From an uncultured Cellulosilyticum sp. (GTDB taxonomy: Bacteria > Bacillota > Clostridia > Lachnospirales > Cellulosilyticaceae): 64,000 nucleotides of DNA. The notes below the pieces were generated by a model, which saw nothing but the letters and a program-made list of their open reading frames with translations, was not told the DNA's origin and made no database searches. This document shows, piece by piece, positions 15,720 to 26,300 of the stretch. Both the position numbers and the translations under genes were made by a program. Numbering within the stretch: position 1 is the stretch's first letter; each line of letters opens with the position of its first letter. The stretch covers positions 1 to 64,000 of the forward strand of contig CAKVCL010000018.1 in assembly GCA_934725855.1 (NCBI GenBank), in the 5' to 3' direction.

Positions 15720-18719
15720 TTGAAGGACAATTATTTGGAAGAAGAAAAAACAAGAGATAATAAAATTAAAATTGAGGCTGGAAGAGTGCCTATGTCGACT
15801 ACTCTTGCCATGAAGGAGCTTTTAAGTCAGGAGCTTAGAAGAAATACTCTTGCTTTAACGGAGCAGGCAGTTAAGGAGCAAGTGGTATTAGAGCCTATCT
15901 TAACGATTGAGCATGATTTACAGATGGCTTTGTCTTTTAAGGTAGGACTGAGTAATGGCAAAATGTATGTTCTCAAAAATATTTTGGAGTTTCAAAAGGC
16001 AGTGGAAGAGGAAGGATATTATAGTTATAGCAAGAAATTTGGCTTTAGGCATACTTTAGATAGGTTTAGAGAGGAAGATAGGCAGCTTGTTAAGCTTATT
16101 TGTATTTGGGTGCAAGAGTACAAGCCGTTTATCGGACAAAGGTATTATTATAGTAATGATGTACCGTATTATTCAACAAGACATATTACCTTAAATCCTA
16201 GCTGGCTGGAGCGATTTATTTTACTTATAGGTGAAAGGCCATTTATGGGGGATATAAATGAAAAAGGCGAGAGGCTATGGCAGAGAACGGAGGATAAGCT
16301 AACAAGAGAGTTAATCATTAAGGGAGAGCGTGGAGGCATTAAAGTAAAAGTTAAAGACTTCTTTAGGGTGAGCTGTAGTCATCATGACATTTATTTTGAA
16401 GAGGGGAAAATTTATCTTAGTCCTAAGGAGCAAAACGTTACGATTCAGAACTTTTTAAGGTGTATGGAAAAGGAGCCTGACCGTTCTGTTTGTATTGCTC
16501 AGCAAGATGTGCCAGCCTTTTGTAGAGATTTATTGCCTAAACTTGAATCGGTTTATGTATGTCATAAGGAAGCATTTGAGCCAGAGGCGTATGGCGTAGT
16601 ACCTGTACGATTTGAAGTTTATTTGGATGCACCTCAAAAGGACTTACTTACTTGTAAGGCAGAAGCTGTTTATGGGAAGCAGCGTTATAGTGTTTTTGAA
16701 TCAGATATCGATGGGCTAAAAAGAGACAGTGTGAAGGAAATGGCTGTATCAAAGCTGCTGATTAGGTATATCACGGGCATTAATACTAAGGAAAATATAG
16801 GGATTATCTCAGATGAGTCCGATATTTATGAGCTTTTGACAGTGGGCATTCAACAAATAAAGGCTTTGGCTGAGGTTTTTATATCTGAAAAGTTAAAGCG
16901 ATTTACGATTAAACCTGCACCTAAAGTGGCAGTGGGCGTGAGCATTATGGGAGATTTATTAGAGTTATCGCTTACCTCTAATGAACTGGGGCATGAAGAG
17001 CTTATGGAGATGCTTGGTAAATATAAGCGTAAACAGAAGTTTTTTAGGCTTAAGGATGGGAGTTTTATTAGTTTAGAGGGAAAAGAAATAAGTGCGCTGG
17101 GAGAAATCAAGGAGAATCTGAATCTACCAGAAAATCAGTTTGCTAGTGGCAAAACGCAAGTGCCAAAGTATAGAGCCCTTTATCTAGATGCTCAGCTTAA
17201 AGAATATCCAAGCATTAAGGTGGCAAAAAATAAGGCGTTTAAAGAACTTATTCGCAATATGAAAACGGTTGAGGATAATGACTTTGAGATTCCAGCCACT
17301 TTGGAAGAGATTTTAAGAGAATATCAAAAAAGAGGCTTTTTATGGCTTAAAACCTTGAAGCATAATGGCTTTGGAGGTATTCTAGCCGATGATATGGGGC
17401 TTGGAAAGACCTTGCAGGTCATTGCTTTTCTACTTTCTGAGCAGTCTGAGCAAATGGAAGCAAGTGATTTGGAAAAAGAAATGAAAACGCTGATTGTTTG
17501 TCCTGCTTCTTTAGTTTTTAACTGGAAAGCAGAAATAGAGCGTTTTGCACCTTCGCTTTGTGTTAAATTAGCCACAGGAACCTTAAGGGAGCGTGAAAGG
17601 GTAATCGCATCATTAGAAAATGGAGATATTGTGATTACTTTATATGATTTATTAAAGCGTGACATAAGGTATTATGAAGACCTTTCTTTTGGCTATGAAG
17701 TAATTGATGAAGCTCAATATATCAAAAACATTAGCACTCAGGTAACTAAGGCAGTTAAAGCGGTTCATGCAGATTTTAAAATAGCCCTTACAGGAACGCC
17801 TATTGAAAATAGATTAAGTGAATTATGGAGTATTTTTGATTATTTGATGCCAGGCTTTCTCTATAACTATGCACGATTTAAACAGGAACTAGAACAACCG
17901 ATTACTCAAGAAAAAGATGAATATGCCACTTTAAGATTGCAGAAAATGATTCGTCCATTTGTTCTAAGACGCCTCAAAAAAGAAGTGCTTACTGATTTAC
18001 CAGATAAATTGGAGGAAAATCGATATGCTGTATTAACAGGTGAGCAGCAGAAGCTCTATGATGCCAATGTGCATAAGCTAAAGATGATGATTAGTGGGCA
18101 ATCTGAAAAGGACTTCAAACAGTCTAAGATTCAGATTTTAGCTGAGCTAACCAAGCTAAGAGAGATTTGCTGTGACCCGTCTTTAATTTATGAGGACTAT
18201 AAGAGCGGTTCAGCAAAACTAGATATGTGCATCGAAATGATTCAAAATGCCATTAGTGGTGGACATAAGATTTTATTATTTTCTCAGTTTACCACAATGC
18301 TTGAAATTATAGAGCAGCGCTTAAAGAAGGAAGACATTAGCTATTATCTACTAAATGGTGCAACTCCTAAAGAAAAACGCATCAATATGGTAGAGCAGTT
18401 TAATAAGGATGATACCTCTGTATTTTGCATTTCGCTAAAGGCAGGGGGGACAGGTCTTAACTTAACAGCAGCAGATATTGTGATTCACTATGACCCTTGG
18501 TGGAATGTGGCGGTTCAAGAGCAAGCCACCGATAGAGCCCACCGTATTGGGCAAGAAAATGTAGTTAATGTCTATAAGCTGATTGCTAAGGGAACTATTG
18601 AAGAAAATATTGTAAAGCTTCAGGAGCTTAAGAAGGAATTAGCCGAGCAAGTATTAAATGGAGAAGGCATGAATAAAGGTAGCTTTACTAAAGAAGAACT
18701 GATAGAATTGTTGATGTAA
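15720..18719 (+). CDS. SNF2-family helicase/ATPase lacking the SWIM zinc finger
   Basis: Predicted 999-residue cytoplasmic DNA translocase. The start is TTG at 15720 behind GGTTGGTGAT; an internal ATG at MSTTLAMKE is possible. An N-terminal region of about 500 residues typical of bacterial SNF2 proteins is followed by motif I (DDMGLGKTLQ, about 556-566), a DEAQ Walker B box (about 662), GTPIENRLSELWSIFDYLMP, and the C-terminal helicase half with LLFSQFTTML and AGGTGLNLTAADIVIHYDPW, ending in QATDRAHRIGQ. All catalytic motifs are intact. Compared with its paralogue at 23356 it lacks about 160 N-terminal residues carrying the SWIM zinc finger, and the upstream 250 bp contain no remnant. DNA remodelling or repair is the family role; the target is unknown. 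Confidence 0.9.
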   Translation: MKDNYLEEEKTRDNKIKIEAGRVPMSTTLAMKELLSQELRRNTLALTEQAVKEQVVLEPILTIEHDLQMALSFKVGLSNGKMYVLKNILEFQKAVEEEGYYSYSKKFGFRHTLDRFREEDRQLVKLICIWVQEYKPFIGQRYYYSNDVPYYSTRHITLNPSWLERFILLIGERPFMGDINEKGERLWQRTEDKLTRELIIKGERGGIKVKVKDFFRVSCSHHDIYFEEGKIYLSPKEQNVTIQNFLRCMEKEPDRSVCIAQQDVPAFCRDLLPKLESVYVCHKEAFEPEAYGVVPVRFEVYLDAPQKDLLTCKAEAVYGKQRYSVFESDIDGLKRDSVKEMAVSKLLIRYITGINTKENIGIISDESDIYELLTVGIQQIKALAEVFISEKLKRFTIKPAPKVAVGVSIMGDLLELSLTSNELGHEELMEMLGKYKRKQKFFRLKDGSFISLEGKEISALGEIKENLNLPENQFASGKTQVPKYRALYLDAQLKEYPSIKVAKNKAFKELIRNMKTVEDNDFEIPATLEEILREYQKRGFLWLKTLKHNGFGGILADDMGLGKTLQVIAFLLSEQSEQMEASDLEKEMKTLIVCPASLVFNWKAEIERFAPSLCVKLATGTLRERERVIASLENGDIVITLYDLLKRDIRYYEDLSFGYEVIDEAQYIKNISTQVTKAVKAVHADFKIALTGTPIENRLSELWSIFDYLMPGFLYNYARFKQELEQPITQEKDEYATLRLQKMIRPFVLRRLKKEVLTDLPDKLEENRYAVLTGEQQKLYDANVHKLKMMISGQSEKDFKQSKIQILAELTKLREICCDPSLIYEDYKSGSAKLDMCIEMIQNAISGGHKILLFSQFTTMLEIIEQRLKKEDISYYLLNGATPKEKRINMVEQFNKDDTSVFCISLKAGGTGLNLTAADIVIHYDPWWNVAVQEQATDRAHRIGQENVVNVYKLIAKGTIEENIVKLQELKKELAEQVLNGEGMNKGSFTKEELIELLM

Positions 18720-18767
18720 AATTTATTATAAATTTTATAGATTATTCATTTGAGAGGAGAAAAAAGT

Positions 18768-19814
18768 ATGTTTAAAATCAAGCCTATATTTAAAGATTAT
18801 ATTTGGGGAGGTAATAAACTTAAAACAGTATACGATAAACAAAGTGATTTAGAAGTGGTAGCAGAAAGTTGGGAGCTTTCTACCCATCCAGCAGGCGTAT
18901 GTAGTATTGCCACAGGTAAGTACGCAGGAATGCTTTTAAAGGATTATCTTAAACTTCAAGGCAAAAAGGTAATTGGCACAAAGGCTAGATTAGAAGATGA
19001 TATTCCAATTTTAATTAAACTCATTGATGCAAAAGATAATCTTTCTGTTCAAGTGCATCCTGATGATGCTTACGCTAAAGTCCATGAAAATGACCTAGGC
19101 AAAACAGAGATGTGGTATGTTCTAGAAGCTGATGAAGGTGCACAGCTCGTTTATGGGTTCAAGGAAGACTTAACCAAAGAAGCTTTTAGAGAGGCTATTG
19201 AAAGTAATACTTTAAGTGAGAAGTTAAACTATGTGGATGTGCATAAAGGAGATGTATTCTTCATCACACCAGGAACCATGCATGCTATAGGCAAAGGCAT
19301 TGTGATTGCAGAAATCCAAGAAAGCTCTAATGTGACCTATCGTGTATATGATTATGGCAGAGTAGGCGCAGATGGCAAACCAAGAGCGTTACATATTGAA
19401 AAGGCTATTGAAGTAGCCAATTTAACTAAAGCACCTGAGCTCATCAAGGCAGGAGCAAATAAACAAAGTAGTAATCGTACATATAATGAAAGTAACTCTA
19501 ATCATGAAGGCTTTGAAGTAAGAGAAACAGATGAAACAGCAAGCATTTATAAAGTAGATAACCATAAAGCACAAATAGAAACATTAGCAAGCTGTGAGTA
19601 TTTTAATGTGAAGCATATCGTATTACATCATGAAATAGAATTAGAAGCAGGTAAAGACTCCTTCCATCACCTTTTAGTTACAGAAGGCGCAGTAGAAATT
19701 GCAAGTGGAAATGAAACCTTAAAAGGAAAGAAAGGAGAAAGCTTCTTTATTCCAGCAGGCAGTGGAAAGTATACGGTATGCGGAGAAGGAGAATTTGTCT
19801 TATCTACTTTATAG
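18768..19814 (+). CDS. manA: Mannose-6-phosphate isomerase, class I
   Basis: Predicted 348-residue cytoplasmic enzyme interconverting fructose-6-phosphate and mannose-6-phosphate, supplying the mannose used by the ManC at 42638. The ATG at 18768 follows GAGAGGAGAAAAAAGT; the open frame starts 18 nt earlier without a better ribosome site. Type I PMI features: N-terminal FKDYIWGGNKLK, Zn ligands in the SVQVHPDD motif and the following KTEMWYVLEADEGA, and the catalytic-site stretch GTMHAIGKGIVIAEIQESSN with RVYDYGR. Length matches Bacillus ManA-type enzymes, slightly long through an inserted Ser/Asn-rich segment near residues 235-255. It lies 48 nt after the SNF2 gene and may be co-transcribed. 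Confidence 0.93.
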   Translation: MFKIKPIFKDYIWGGNKLKTVYDKQSDLEVVAESWELSTHPAGVCSIATGKYAGMLLKDYLKLQGKKVIGTKARLEDDIPILIKLIDAKDNLSVQVHPDDAYAKVHENDLGKTEMWYVLEADEGAQLVYGFKEDLTKEAFREAIESNTLSEKLNYVDVHKGDVFFITPGTMHAIGKGIVIAEIQESSNVTYRVYDYGRVGADGKPRALHIEKAIEVANLTKAPELIKAGANKQSSNRTYNESNSNHEGFEVRETDETASIYKVDNHKAQIETLASCEYFNVKHIVLHHEIELEAGKDSFHHLLVTEGAVEIASGNETLKGKKGESFFIPAGSGKYTVCGEGEFVLSTL

Positions 19815-19954
19815 GGAAAGTTATGGCTTTTTATAAGCTATGTGGTTTAACTTACAGTTTGAAATATGACTCTTTAAGCAGACCACAAAAAAAGGTTTGT
19901 GACCTAAGAATTGTATGGTATAATAAATCATTAGACATAAAAGAGGTGGCAAAT

Positions 19955-20410
19955 ATGGAAGAAAAAGTATTAAATATATTAGAGAAAATTCAAGAGCAAA
20001 TGGGGACAATGCAGACTCAAATAAATGGTATGCAAGTTCAGATGAATGACATGCAAGGTCAAATGAACAATATGCAAGGTCAAATGAACAATATGCAGGG
20101 TCAAATGAACGATATGCAGACAAAAATGACACATATTGAATCAAGAGTAGAGAATATTGAATCAAGAGTAGAGAATATTGAATCAAGAGTAGAGAATATT
20201 GAATCAAGGGTAGAGAATATTGAAAAGGATGTAAAGGAAGTTAATCGTAAGACAACTGTAATATTTGAGCAGACAGCTCATTTAACAGAGTTTACAACAG
20301 CAACAACCACTTCTTTAAATCGTATTGAAAAAGAAGTATATGGTATAGAACAAGTGACAGCTAGCAATTGTTATGATTTAACTTTGTTAAAGAGAATAGA
20401 CGTAAAATAG
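19955..20410 (+). CDS. Small coiled-coil protein built from heptad repeats
   Basis: Predicted 151-residue protein; the frame opens at 19778 inside manA, but the ATG at 19955 behind AAGAGGTGGCAAAT is much the better start. After MEEKVLNILEKIQEQMGTMQ come five near-identical seven-residue units of the form MQGQMNN, then four of IESRVEN, then IEKDVKEVNRKTTVIFEQ. The whole centre is therefore an ideal heptad coiled coil written in 21-nt tandem DNA repeats. No signal peptide or membrane segment, so it is probably cytoplasmic. I do not recognise a specific function; similar sequences occur in many Firmicutes as hypothetical proteins. Copy number of the repeats may vary between strains. A bidirectional-looking terminator follows. 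Confidence 0.75.
   Translation: MEEKVLNILEKIQEQMGTMQTQINGMQVQMNDMQGQMNNMQGQMNNMQGQMNDMQTKMTHIESRVENIESRVENIESRVENIESRVENIEKDVKEVNRKTTVIFEQTAHLTEFTTATTTSLNRIEKEVYGIEQVTASNCYDLTLLKRIDVK
20009..20218 (+). repeat. Two arrays of in-frame 21-nt tandem repeats
   Basis: Five units starting ATGCA at 20009, 20030, 20051, 20072 and 20093 (20051-20071 and 20072-20092 are identical) and four units starting ATTGAATCAAG at 20135, 20156, 20177 and 20198 (the first three identical). There are no spacers, so this is a coding minisatellite, not CRISPR. Length changes in multiples of 21 nt would keep the frame and extend the coiled coil by one heptad. Confidence 0.9.
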
Positions 20411-20440
20411 TAATACGTAGTGCGGTTAGTACGGTTAATT

Positions 20441-20492
20441 AAAAGCGGACTAGGTTGTGCATCGAAAAGATGACAACTTAGTCCGTTTTTTT
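20441..20492. terminator. Terminator shared by converging genes
   Basis: AAAAGCGGACTAGGTTGT pairs with ACAACTTAGTCCG plus a T run (one G-U pair in a 13-bp core). It lies between the stop codons of the converging coiled-coil gene (+) and sugar transferase gene (-), and the A/T flanks suit termination in both directions. Confidence 0.85.
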
Positions 20493-20493
20493 G

Positions 20494-21891
20494 TTAATAA
20501 GCATTTTTATTAATAAAGCCTTTGAAAATTGTTAAAAATACAATCTTCAAATCTAGTGAAAACGTCCAATTTTCTATGTAATATAAGTCATACTCAATGC
20601 GTCCTTCGATAGAAGTGTCCCCACGAAAGCCGTTGACTTGTGCCCAGCCTGTGATGCCTGGACGGACTTGATGTTTAATCATATAGCGGGGGATTTCTTC
20701 TCTAAATTTATCGACGAAGAAAGGTCTTTCAGGGCGAGGACCTATGACGGACATGTCCCCTTTTAAGACATTGAAAAATTGAGGAAATTCATCAATGCTC
20801 GTTTTTCTCATAAAGGTGCCCCACTTGGTTTTGCGGGGGTCATTTTCAGTGGTCCACTGCCCTTTTTCATCTTCTTCAGTTTGGACACGCATGGAGCGAA
20901 ATTTATACATATAAAAAGATTTTCGATTAAGCCCAACACGTTCTTGTTTAAATAAAATTGGTCCAGGAGAAGAGAGTTTAACCATCACTGCACTAAAGAT
21001 AAATAATGGACTAAAGACGATAATCACTAATAATGAAAAAATAATGTCAAAAGCTCTTTTAAGAAATGCTTTAAAGAAATTATCAAGTGGAATATGTCTG
21101 GTATCAATGATGGGCAGTCCATCTAAATCATCTATGTAAGGTCTAGCAGGAACATATTTATAGTAGTAAGGAATAATGTTAACTTTAACCCCTGCTTTTT
21201 CGCAAATCTTTAAAGTAGAACCTAGATTAGCAGCTTCTTTTTCATCCGTTGCAATCATGGCAATATCAATATGAAATTCATTAAAAATTTCTTCTAAGTC
21301 TTCTAAGTTGCCAAGAATACGATAGCCACAAAAAGCTCCTCTTTTACGGTCATCTGTACGCACACACCCTATAATATTATAGCCCCAAGACTTGTGAGCA
21401 CGAATTTTATAAATCAGCTCTGATGAAATGGGAGCAGTGCCAATCACAAGACAATGTCTTAGGTTATAGCCTTGTCTTCGATAATGACGAAGGATGTACC
21501 TAATAAATCCTCTATAAAGAATCGTAAATAAAGAACAAAGTGTAGGGAATAACCCAAGCACAGAACGCGCAAAATTCATTTCTTTAATTAAATATAAAAC
21601 AGAAACGAGTAACAAAATCGCTAGGATATTCGTTCCGATAATACACCAAACTTCATTGGCAAAAGCCTTTATCCGCCTAGAGGAATACAAATCAAACCAG
21701 TTATACAAAAATAAATAGACAGGCAGAAGCAAAGTAATAATGACAAGAGATTGTGAGAGTGTAAAGGAAGAACCGCCATCCTTAATCAGATAAAAACGAA
21801 TATAAAAAGTACAAATAAAAGAAAAATATATGACAAAAATATCTAGGAAAATTTGGAGTGTATTAAGATATTTTTGGTTCTCGCGAATCAT
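20494..21891 (-). CDS. Undecaprenyl-phosphate sugar phosphotransferase starting a surface glycan
   Basis: Predicted 465-residue membrane enzyme transferring a sugar-1-phosphate from a nucleotide sugar to undecaprenyl phosphate, the first committed step of a surface polysaccharide. Four to five N-terminal membrane helices, a Rossmann-like CoA-binding-type domain (about 140-245, VIGTAPISSELIYKIRAHK), one further helix near 285-305, and the C-terminal bacterial sugar transferase domain (PF02397) with FKQERVGLNRKSFYMYKFRS, RKTSIDEFPQFFNVLKGDMS, VIGPRPERP and the PGITGWAQVNGFRG signature. All are intact, making it WcaJ/WbaP/WsaP-like; the sugar cannot be told from sequence. Ribosome site AAAGGAGGTAAC lies 9 nt upstream of the start, slightly long. 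It is the only gene on this strand in the region and lies 22 kb before the main glycan cluster. Confidence 0.92.
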   Translation of the reverse strand: MIRENQKYLNTLQIFLDIFVIYFSFICTFYIRFYLIKDGGSSFTLSQSLVIITLLLPVYLFLYNWFDLYSSRRIKAFANEVWCIIGTNILAILLLVSVLYLIKEMNFARSVLGLFPTLCSLFTILYRGFIRYILRHYRRQGYNLRHCLVIGTAPISSELIYKIRAHKSWGYNIIGCVRTDDRKRGAFCGYRILGNLEDLEEIFNEFHIDIAMIATDEKEAANLGSTLKICEKAGVKVNIIPYYYKYVPARPYIDDLDGLPIIDTRHIPLDNFFKAFLKRAFDIIFSLLVIIVFSPLFIFSAVMVKLSSPGPILFKQERVGLNRKSFYMYKFRSMRVQTEEDEKGQWTTENDPRKTKWGTFMRKTSIDEFPQFFNVLKGDMSVIGPRPERPFFVDKFREEIPRYMIKHQVRPGITGWAQVNGFRGDTSIEGRIEYDLYYIENWTFSLDLKIVFLTIFKGFINKNAY

Positions 21892-22071
21892 AACACTATG
21901 TTACCTCCTTTAAAAATTCACCTTATTATAACATAGATTTCCTTTTTTTTAAGGAAGATTACAAAAAGATTTATATAGTAAAGGAAATCATATATAATAG
22001 ATACGAATGTAGGAATGTAGTAATTTAGGAATATAAGAAGTAAACCATAGAAAACAAGGAAGGTAAGCTAC

Positions 22072-22998
22072 ATGAAGTTATCTATTATTATTGTAAATTA
22101 TAATACTTACGGGCTGACAAAGCAGACGATAGAATCTGTTGTAGATAAGACGTATTCATTTACATATGAAATCATTCTGGTGGATAATGCTTCCGTAGAT
22201 GGTAGTATAGAAGCTCTAGGAAAAACTTTTTGTGAAGCCATAGATAAAGGCATCTTACATATCATAAAAAATTCGGCGAACTTAGGCTTTGCAAAAGCAA
22301 ACAATATCGGAATGAAGGCATCCAAAGGGGAGTACATCCTACTATTAAACTCAGATACGCAAATAATAGCAGATGGCTTAGAACTCTGTATGGAGCAAAT
22401 GGAAGCCGATCAAAGCATTGGTGCTCTAGGGTGTAAAGTGGTACTGCCAGATGGTAAATTAGATCATGCTTGTAAAAGAGGCTTTCCAACGCCAAAGGCT
22501 TCCTTATATTACTTCTTGAAATGGGACAAGAAAAATCCTAAGAAATATGGCTTATATGATGCACTGCATTTAAGTGAAGATGAAGTGGGAGAAGTCGATG
22601 CCCTAATGGGTGCTTTTATGCTTATGCCTAGAAGGGTTCTAGATCAAGTAGGACTTTTGGATGAGGATTTTTTTATGTATGGGGAAGATATTGATTTGTG
22701 TTTTAGAATCAAACAAGGCGGATATAAGATTTTATATTATCCTAAAGCAAAAATGATACATTATAAAGGCGGCAGCTCTAAGAAGCGTCGTCATAAGGTG
22801 ATTTTTGATTTTCATGAAGCAATGTGGATTTTCTATAAGAAGCACTATAAGAAAGAATATAGTGTGTTTGTAACAGCAATAGTGGCACTCGGTATAAGTG
22901 GTAAATGCTTATTAGAATTAATGAAGAATGCACTAAAGCCTAATCATGCTTCCAAGGGGGTTCAAACATCACCCTATAAGCAAAATATTGATGGGTAA
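22072..22998 (+). CDS. Family 2 glycosyltransferase (rhamnosyltransferase-like)
   Basis: Predicted 308-residue inverting GT-A glycosyltransferase with nucleotide-sugar site NYNTYGLTKQTIES and DNASVDGS, the metal-site region LLLNSDTQI, and the acceptor/base region EDFFMYGEDIDLCFRIKQGG, as in WbbL/RfbN-type rhamnosyltransferases. The C-terminal residues 255-308 hold one hydrophobic patch (VFVTAIVALGISGKCLLELM) that could anchor it to the membrane. ATG preceded by AGGAAGGTAAGCTAC. It is divergently oriented to the initiating sugar transferase, so the two likely form one functional pair in the same glycan pathway. Confidence 0.88.
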   Translation: MKLSIIIVNYNTYGLTKQTIESVVDKTYSFTYEIILVDNASVDGSIEALGKTFCEAIDKGILHIIKNSANLGFAKANNIGMKASKGEYILLLNSDTQIIADGLELCMEQMEADQSIGALGCKVVLPDGKLDHACKRGFPTPKASLYYFLKWDKKNPKKYGLYDALHLSEDEVGEVDALMGAFMLMPRRVLDQVGLLDEDFFMYGEDIDLCFRIKQGGYKILYYPKAKMIHYKGGSSKKRRHKVIFDFHEAMWIFYKKHYKKEYSVFVTAIVALGISGKCLLELMKNALKPNHASKGVQTSPYKQNIDG

Positions 22999-23217
22999 TT
23001 TACATAGAGTGTGAAATGCAGATTTGTATAGCATTATCAATAAGCTGAATAAATACATTGTTATATGGAAATACTAAAATATACTACATAATAGTGAAGC
23101 TAAAAGGCATAAGACAGAGGTTATAGTCAAAAAACTCAAGATATGATTAATAAAGACTTAAGATAGAGGCATAAAGAAAAGACAATCTAGAAGAGTGATG
23201 CATAGATAAAAATAGTA

Positions 23218-23280
23218 AACAAGAATAATAATGAACAAGAATAATAATGAACAAGAATAATAATGAACAAGAATAATAGA
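23218..23280 (+). repeat. 16-nt tandem repeat in a 357-bp gene-free stretch
   Basis: AACAAGAATAATAATG is repeated perfectly at 23218, 23234 and 23250, followed by degenerating copies to about 23350. The surrounding 22999-23355 is more than 70 percent A+T by eye, with no convincing gene, promoter or terminator. The A-rich repeat lies directly upstream of the GTG start of the SWIM/SNF2 gene, so it forms its leader or promoter region. Copy number could affect expression. Confidence 0.8.
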
Positions 23281-23355
23281 CAAGGATAATAAACAAGAAG
23301 AATAATAAATAAGAACAAAGAATGATAAATAAGAACAATAAATAAGGATGATGAG

Positions 23356-26300
23356 GTGGCAAAGGTGCTAACAAAGACTGAACTTCGTGAGTGGGCAGGA
23401 AGTGCTGCTTATAATAAAGGAAAGAATATATATGAGGATCAGAAGGTTTTAGAATTTGATGTAGATGAAGATGATGAAAAGTGTTATATTAACGCAGTGG
23501 TTAAGGGCAGTGGTAGAAATCGTTATGAGGTAGAAGTTGAGCATGATTTTATGGATGAAACGTTAGAAGCTAGATGTGAATGTCCCGCATATGAGAGTTG
23601 GGGAGGTATGTGTAAGCACTGTGTGGCTGTTATATTAGAGTATATGGATTATATAAAAGCATGCAGGAAAAATCCAGAAAAATATGGGCGAGGAATGAGT
23701 TATGAAGAGTGGTGTAATGTGACGGGACTACAAAATGAGCATTATAGCAGTAATGAAAACTTTAACAATGACGAGTATGACCAGTTTGTTGATACATTAT
23801 TGGGAATGATTCAAGGAAAGGGCGTACCTGAGGATTTTGTCAAATTAGGGCAGCAACTGGAAAAACACCAAGCAAATGATACTAAGAAAAATAAAGAGGT
23901 GTCAAGTAAACCCGTTCAAAAGAAGAAACCAGCCTTGCCTACCACCCCACTTATGAAACAGCTGCTAACTAAACAGGTGGAAAAGCGTACCTTGCCTATG
24001 TTAGAGGAAGACGTTAATGGTAAAGTAAAACTTGAACCCCATTTAAAAATTAGTAGCTCACAAATTTCTTTAACTTTTAAAATAGGAATCACTCAAATGT
24101 ATGTTTTAAAAAATATACGAGAGTTCTGTTTAAATTTACAGGAACATAAATTTTATACCTATGGTCAAAAGCTAAAGTTTACCCACTACTTAGAATCCTT
24201 TAGTGAAGAAGACCGTGCTTTGGTTAAGTTTGTTATGGACACTCAGCGTCAAAATGATGGGTCAAGGCAGCTGTTAAATTATTATGGTTATTATGGCAGC
24301 CCTCAGCGAGAATTATTTTTAACAACTGCTCAATTAGAAGAATTTGTTCTGGCAATGGGTAAAAACCCCTTTTTGGGTTCAATCAACTATGAGGAGGAGA
24401 AGTGGTGGCAGCTTACAGATGAGAAACTGCCACGTGAACTGACGATAAAAGGTGAAGCAGAAGGCATTTGGCTGGAGCTAAAGTCTTTCTTTGGGTTTGT
24501 TGGCAGAACACAAAATATTTACTTTTATAATAACAAGGTGTATTTATCACCTATTAATGTTCAAGGGCAGTTGCAGGATTTTATACAATGTATGGCTCAG
24601 TTAGATAATAGAAAGGCTTACATCCAAAAGCAAGATGTACCTGCCTTTTGCAGAGAATTACTGCCTATGTTAGAAGCAAATTATCAGTGTAATAAGTTAA
24701 ATTTCGTGCCAACGAGTTATGGGGTAGTTCCTGTAGAATTTGAGGTTTATTTAGATGCTCCTCAGTCAGATTGGGTGACTTGCAAGCTTGAAGCCATTTA
24801 TGAGGGCAAGCGTTATAATGTTTTTGAACATGATAAAGATAAAAACTTTAGGGATAGGGTCAGTGAAACGGCTATCGAGCAGCTGGTCATGGCTTATGCA
24901 ACCAGTTATGATAATAAGGAAAACTTAGCTGTGATTTCAGATGAAGAAAAAATTTATGAGTTTTTATCAAATGGCATAGAGAAATTAAGAGAGAAAGCAG
25001 AGGTTTATGTTTCAGATAAGTTAAAGCGACTGGTAATTAAACCAGCAGGAAAGGTATCTGTGGGCGTTTCAATTGAAGGTACAACCTTGCAGCTTTCAAT
25101 GCTTTCTGATGGAATGACCAATGAAGAACTTGTAGAGCTACTTAGTAAATATAAGCAAAAAAGAAAATTTTATCGCTTAAAGGATGGCAGTTTTATCAAT
25201 ATTGAGGGTGAGGACATTGAAATCTTAGCTGAGATGAGTCAAAGTCTAAATCTATCGGATAAAGAACTGAAAAATGGAATAGTAGAAGTGCCTAAATATA
25301 GAGCATTATACCTTAATGGTCAGCTTAAAGAACATCCTTCCATAAGAGCGGTTAAAAACAAAGCCTTTAAAGAACTGGTTCGTAATATGAAGACGGTAGA
25401 GGATAATGATTTTGAGGTGCCTGAAAGCCTAGATAACATACTAAGAGAGTATCAAAAAAGAGGTTTCCTATGGATGAAGACGCTAAAGCATAATGGCTTT
25501 GGTGGTATTTTGGCAGATGATATGGGCTTAGGAAAAACGCTTCAAGTGATCAGTTTCTTACTTTCCGAGCAGCAAGAAGCGGGGGAAGATGTGAATTTAA
25601 AAACGCTCATTGTATGCCCTGCTTCTTTAGTATTTAACTGGAAAACTGAGATTGAGAAATTTGCACCAGAGCTTTCTGTCAAAATGGCAGTCGGTACAGC
25701 TAAGCAAAGAGAGGGTATCCTTAATGAGCTAGAGAACAGGGACATTGTAGTAACTTCTTATGACTTATTAAAAAGAGATATAGCATTTTATGAGAAGATT
25801 ACTTTTGGCTATGAAGTAATTGATGAAGGGCAATATATCAAAAATCATACCACGCAAGCAGCTAAAGCGGTTAAAGACATTGAGGCAGGCTTTAAACTGG
25901 CACTCACTGGAACCCCGATTGAAAATAGATTAAGTGAACTATGGAGCATTTTTGATTACTTAATGCCAGGCTTTTTATATCCTTATACAAGATTTAAAGA
26001 GCAGTTAGAAATTCCGATTACGCAAGAAAAAGATGAAGCAGCCACCTTACGCTTGCAGAAAATGGTTCAGCCTTTCGTACTAAGACGTTTAAAGAAAGAA
26101 GTCCTCACGGATTTACCAGATAAGTTAGAGGAAAATAAATATGCAACCCTAGAAGGGGAGCAGCAAAAATTATACGATGCCCATGTAAAGAAATTAAAGA
26201 TGATGCTGGAAAAGGAAACTGAAGAGTCCTTTAAGAAGGCCAAAATCCAAGTTTTATCTGAACTCACTAGACTGAGACAAATCTGTTGTGAACCTTCTCT

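Noticed and set aside
17324..17665. Minus-strand frame inside the SNF2 gene
   Set aside because: Covers the conserved helicase motif I on the other strand, so it is a shadow frame.
18441..18460. GGGACAGGTCTT as a third copy of the 2.7-kb repeat
   Set aside because: It encodes the conserved GTGL of helicase motif V; the same codons occur at the matching place in the paralogue near 26570.
20009..20218. Repeat array resembling CRISPR
   Set aside because: Units are contiguous 21-mers without spacers and in frame with a coiled-coil protein.
23147..23374. Minus-strand frame of 75 codons rich in Leu/Phe/Tyr
   Set aside because: It is the complement of the A-rich 16-nt tandem repeat, has no ribosome site and overlaps the next gene's start.
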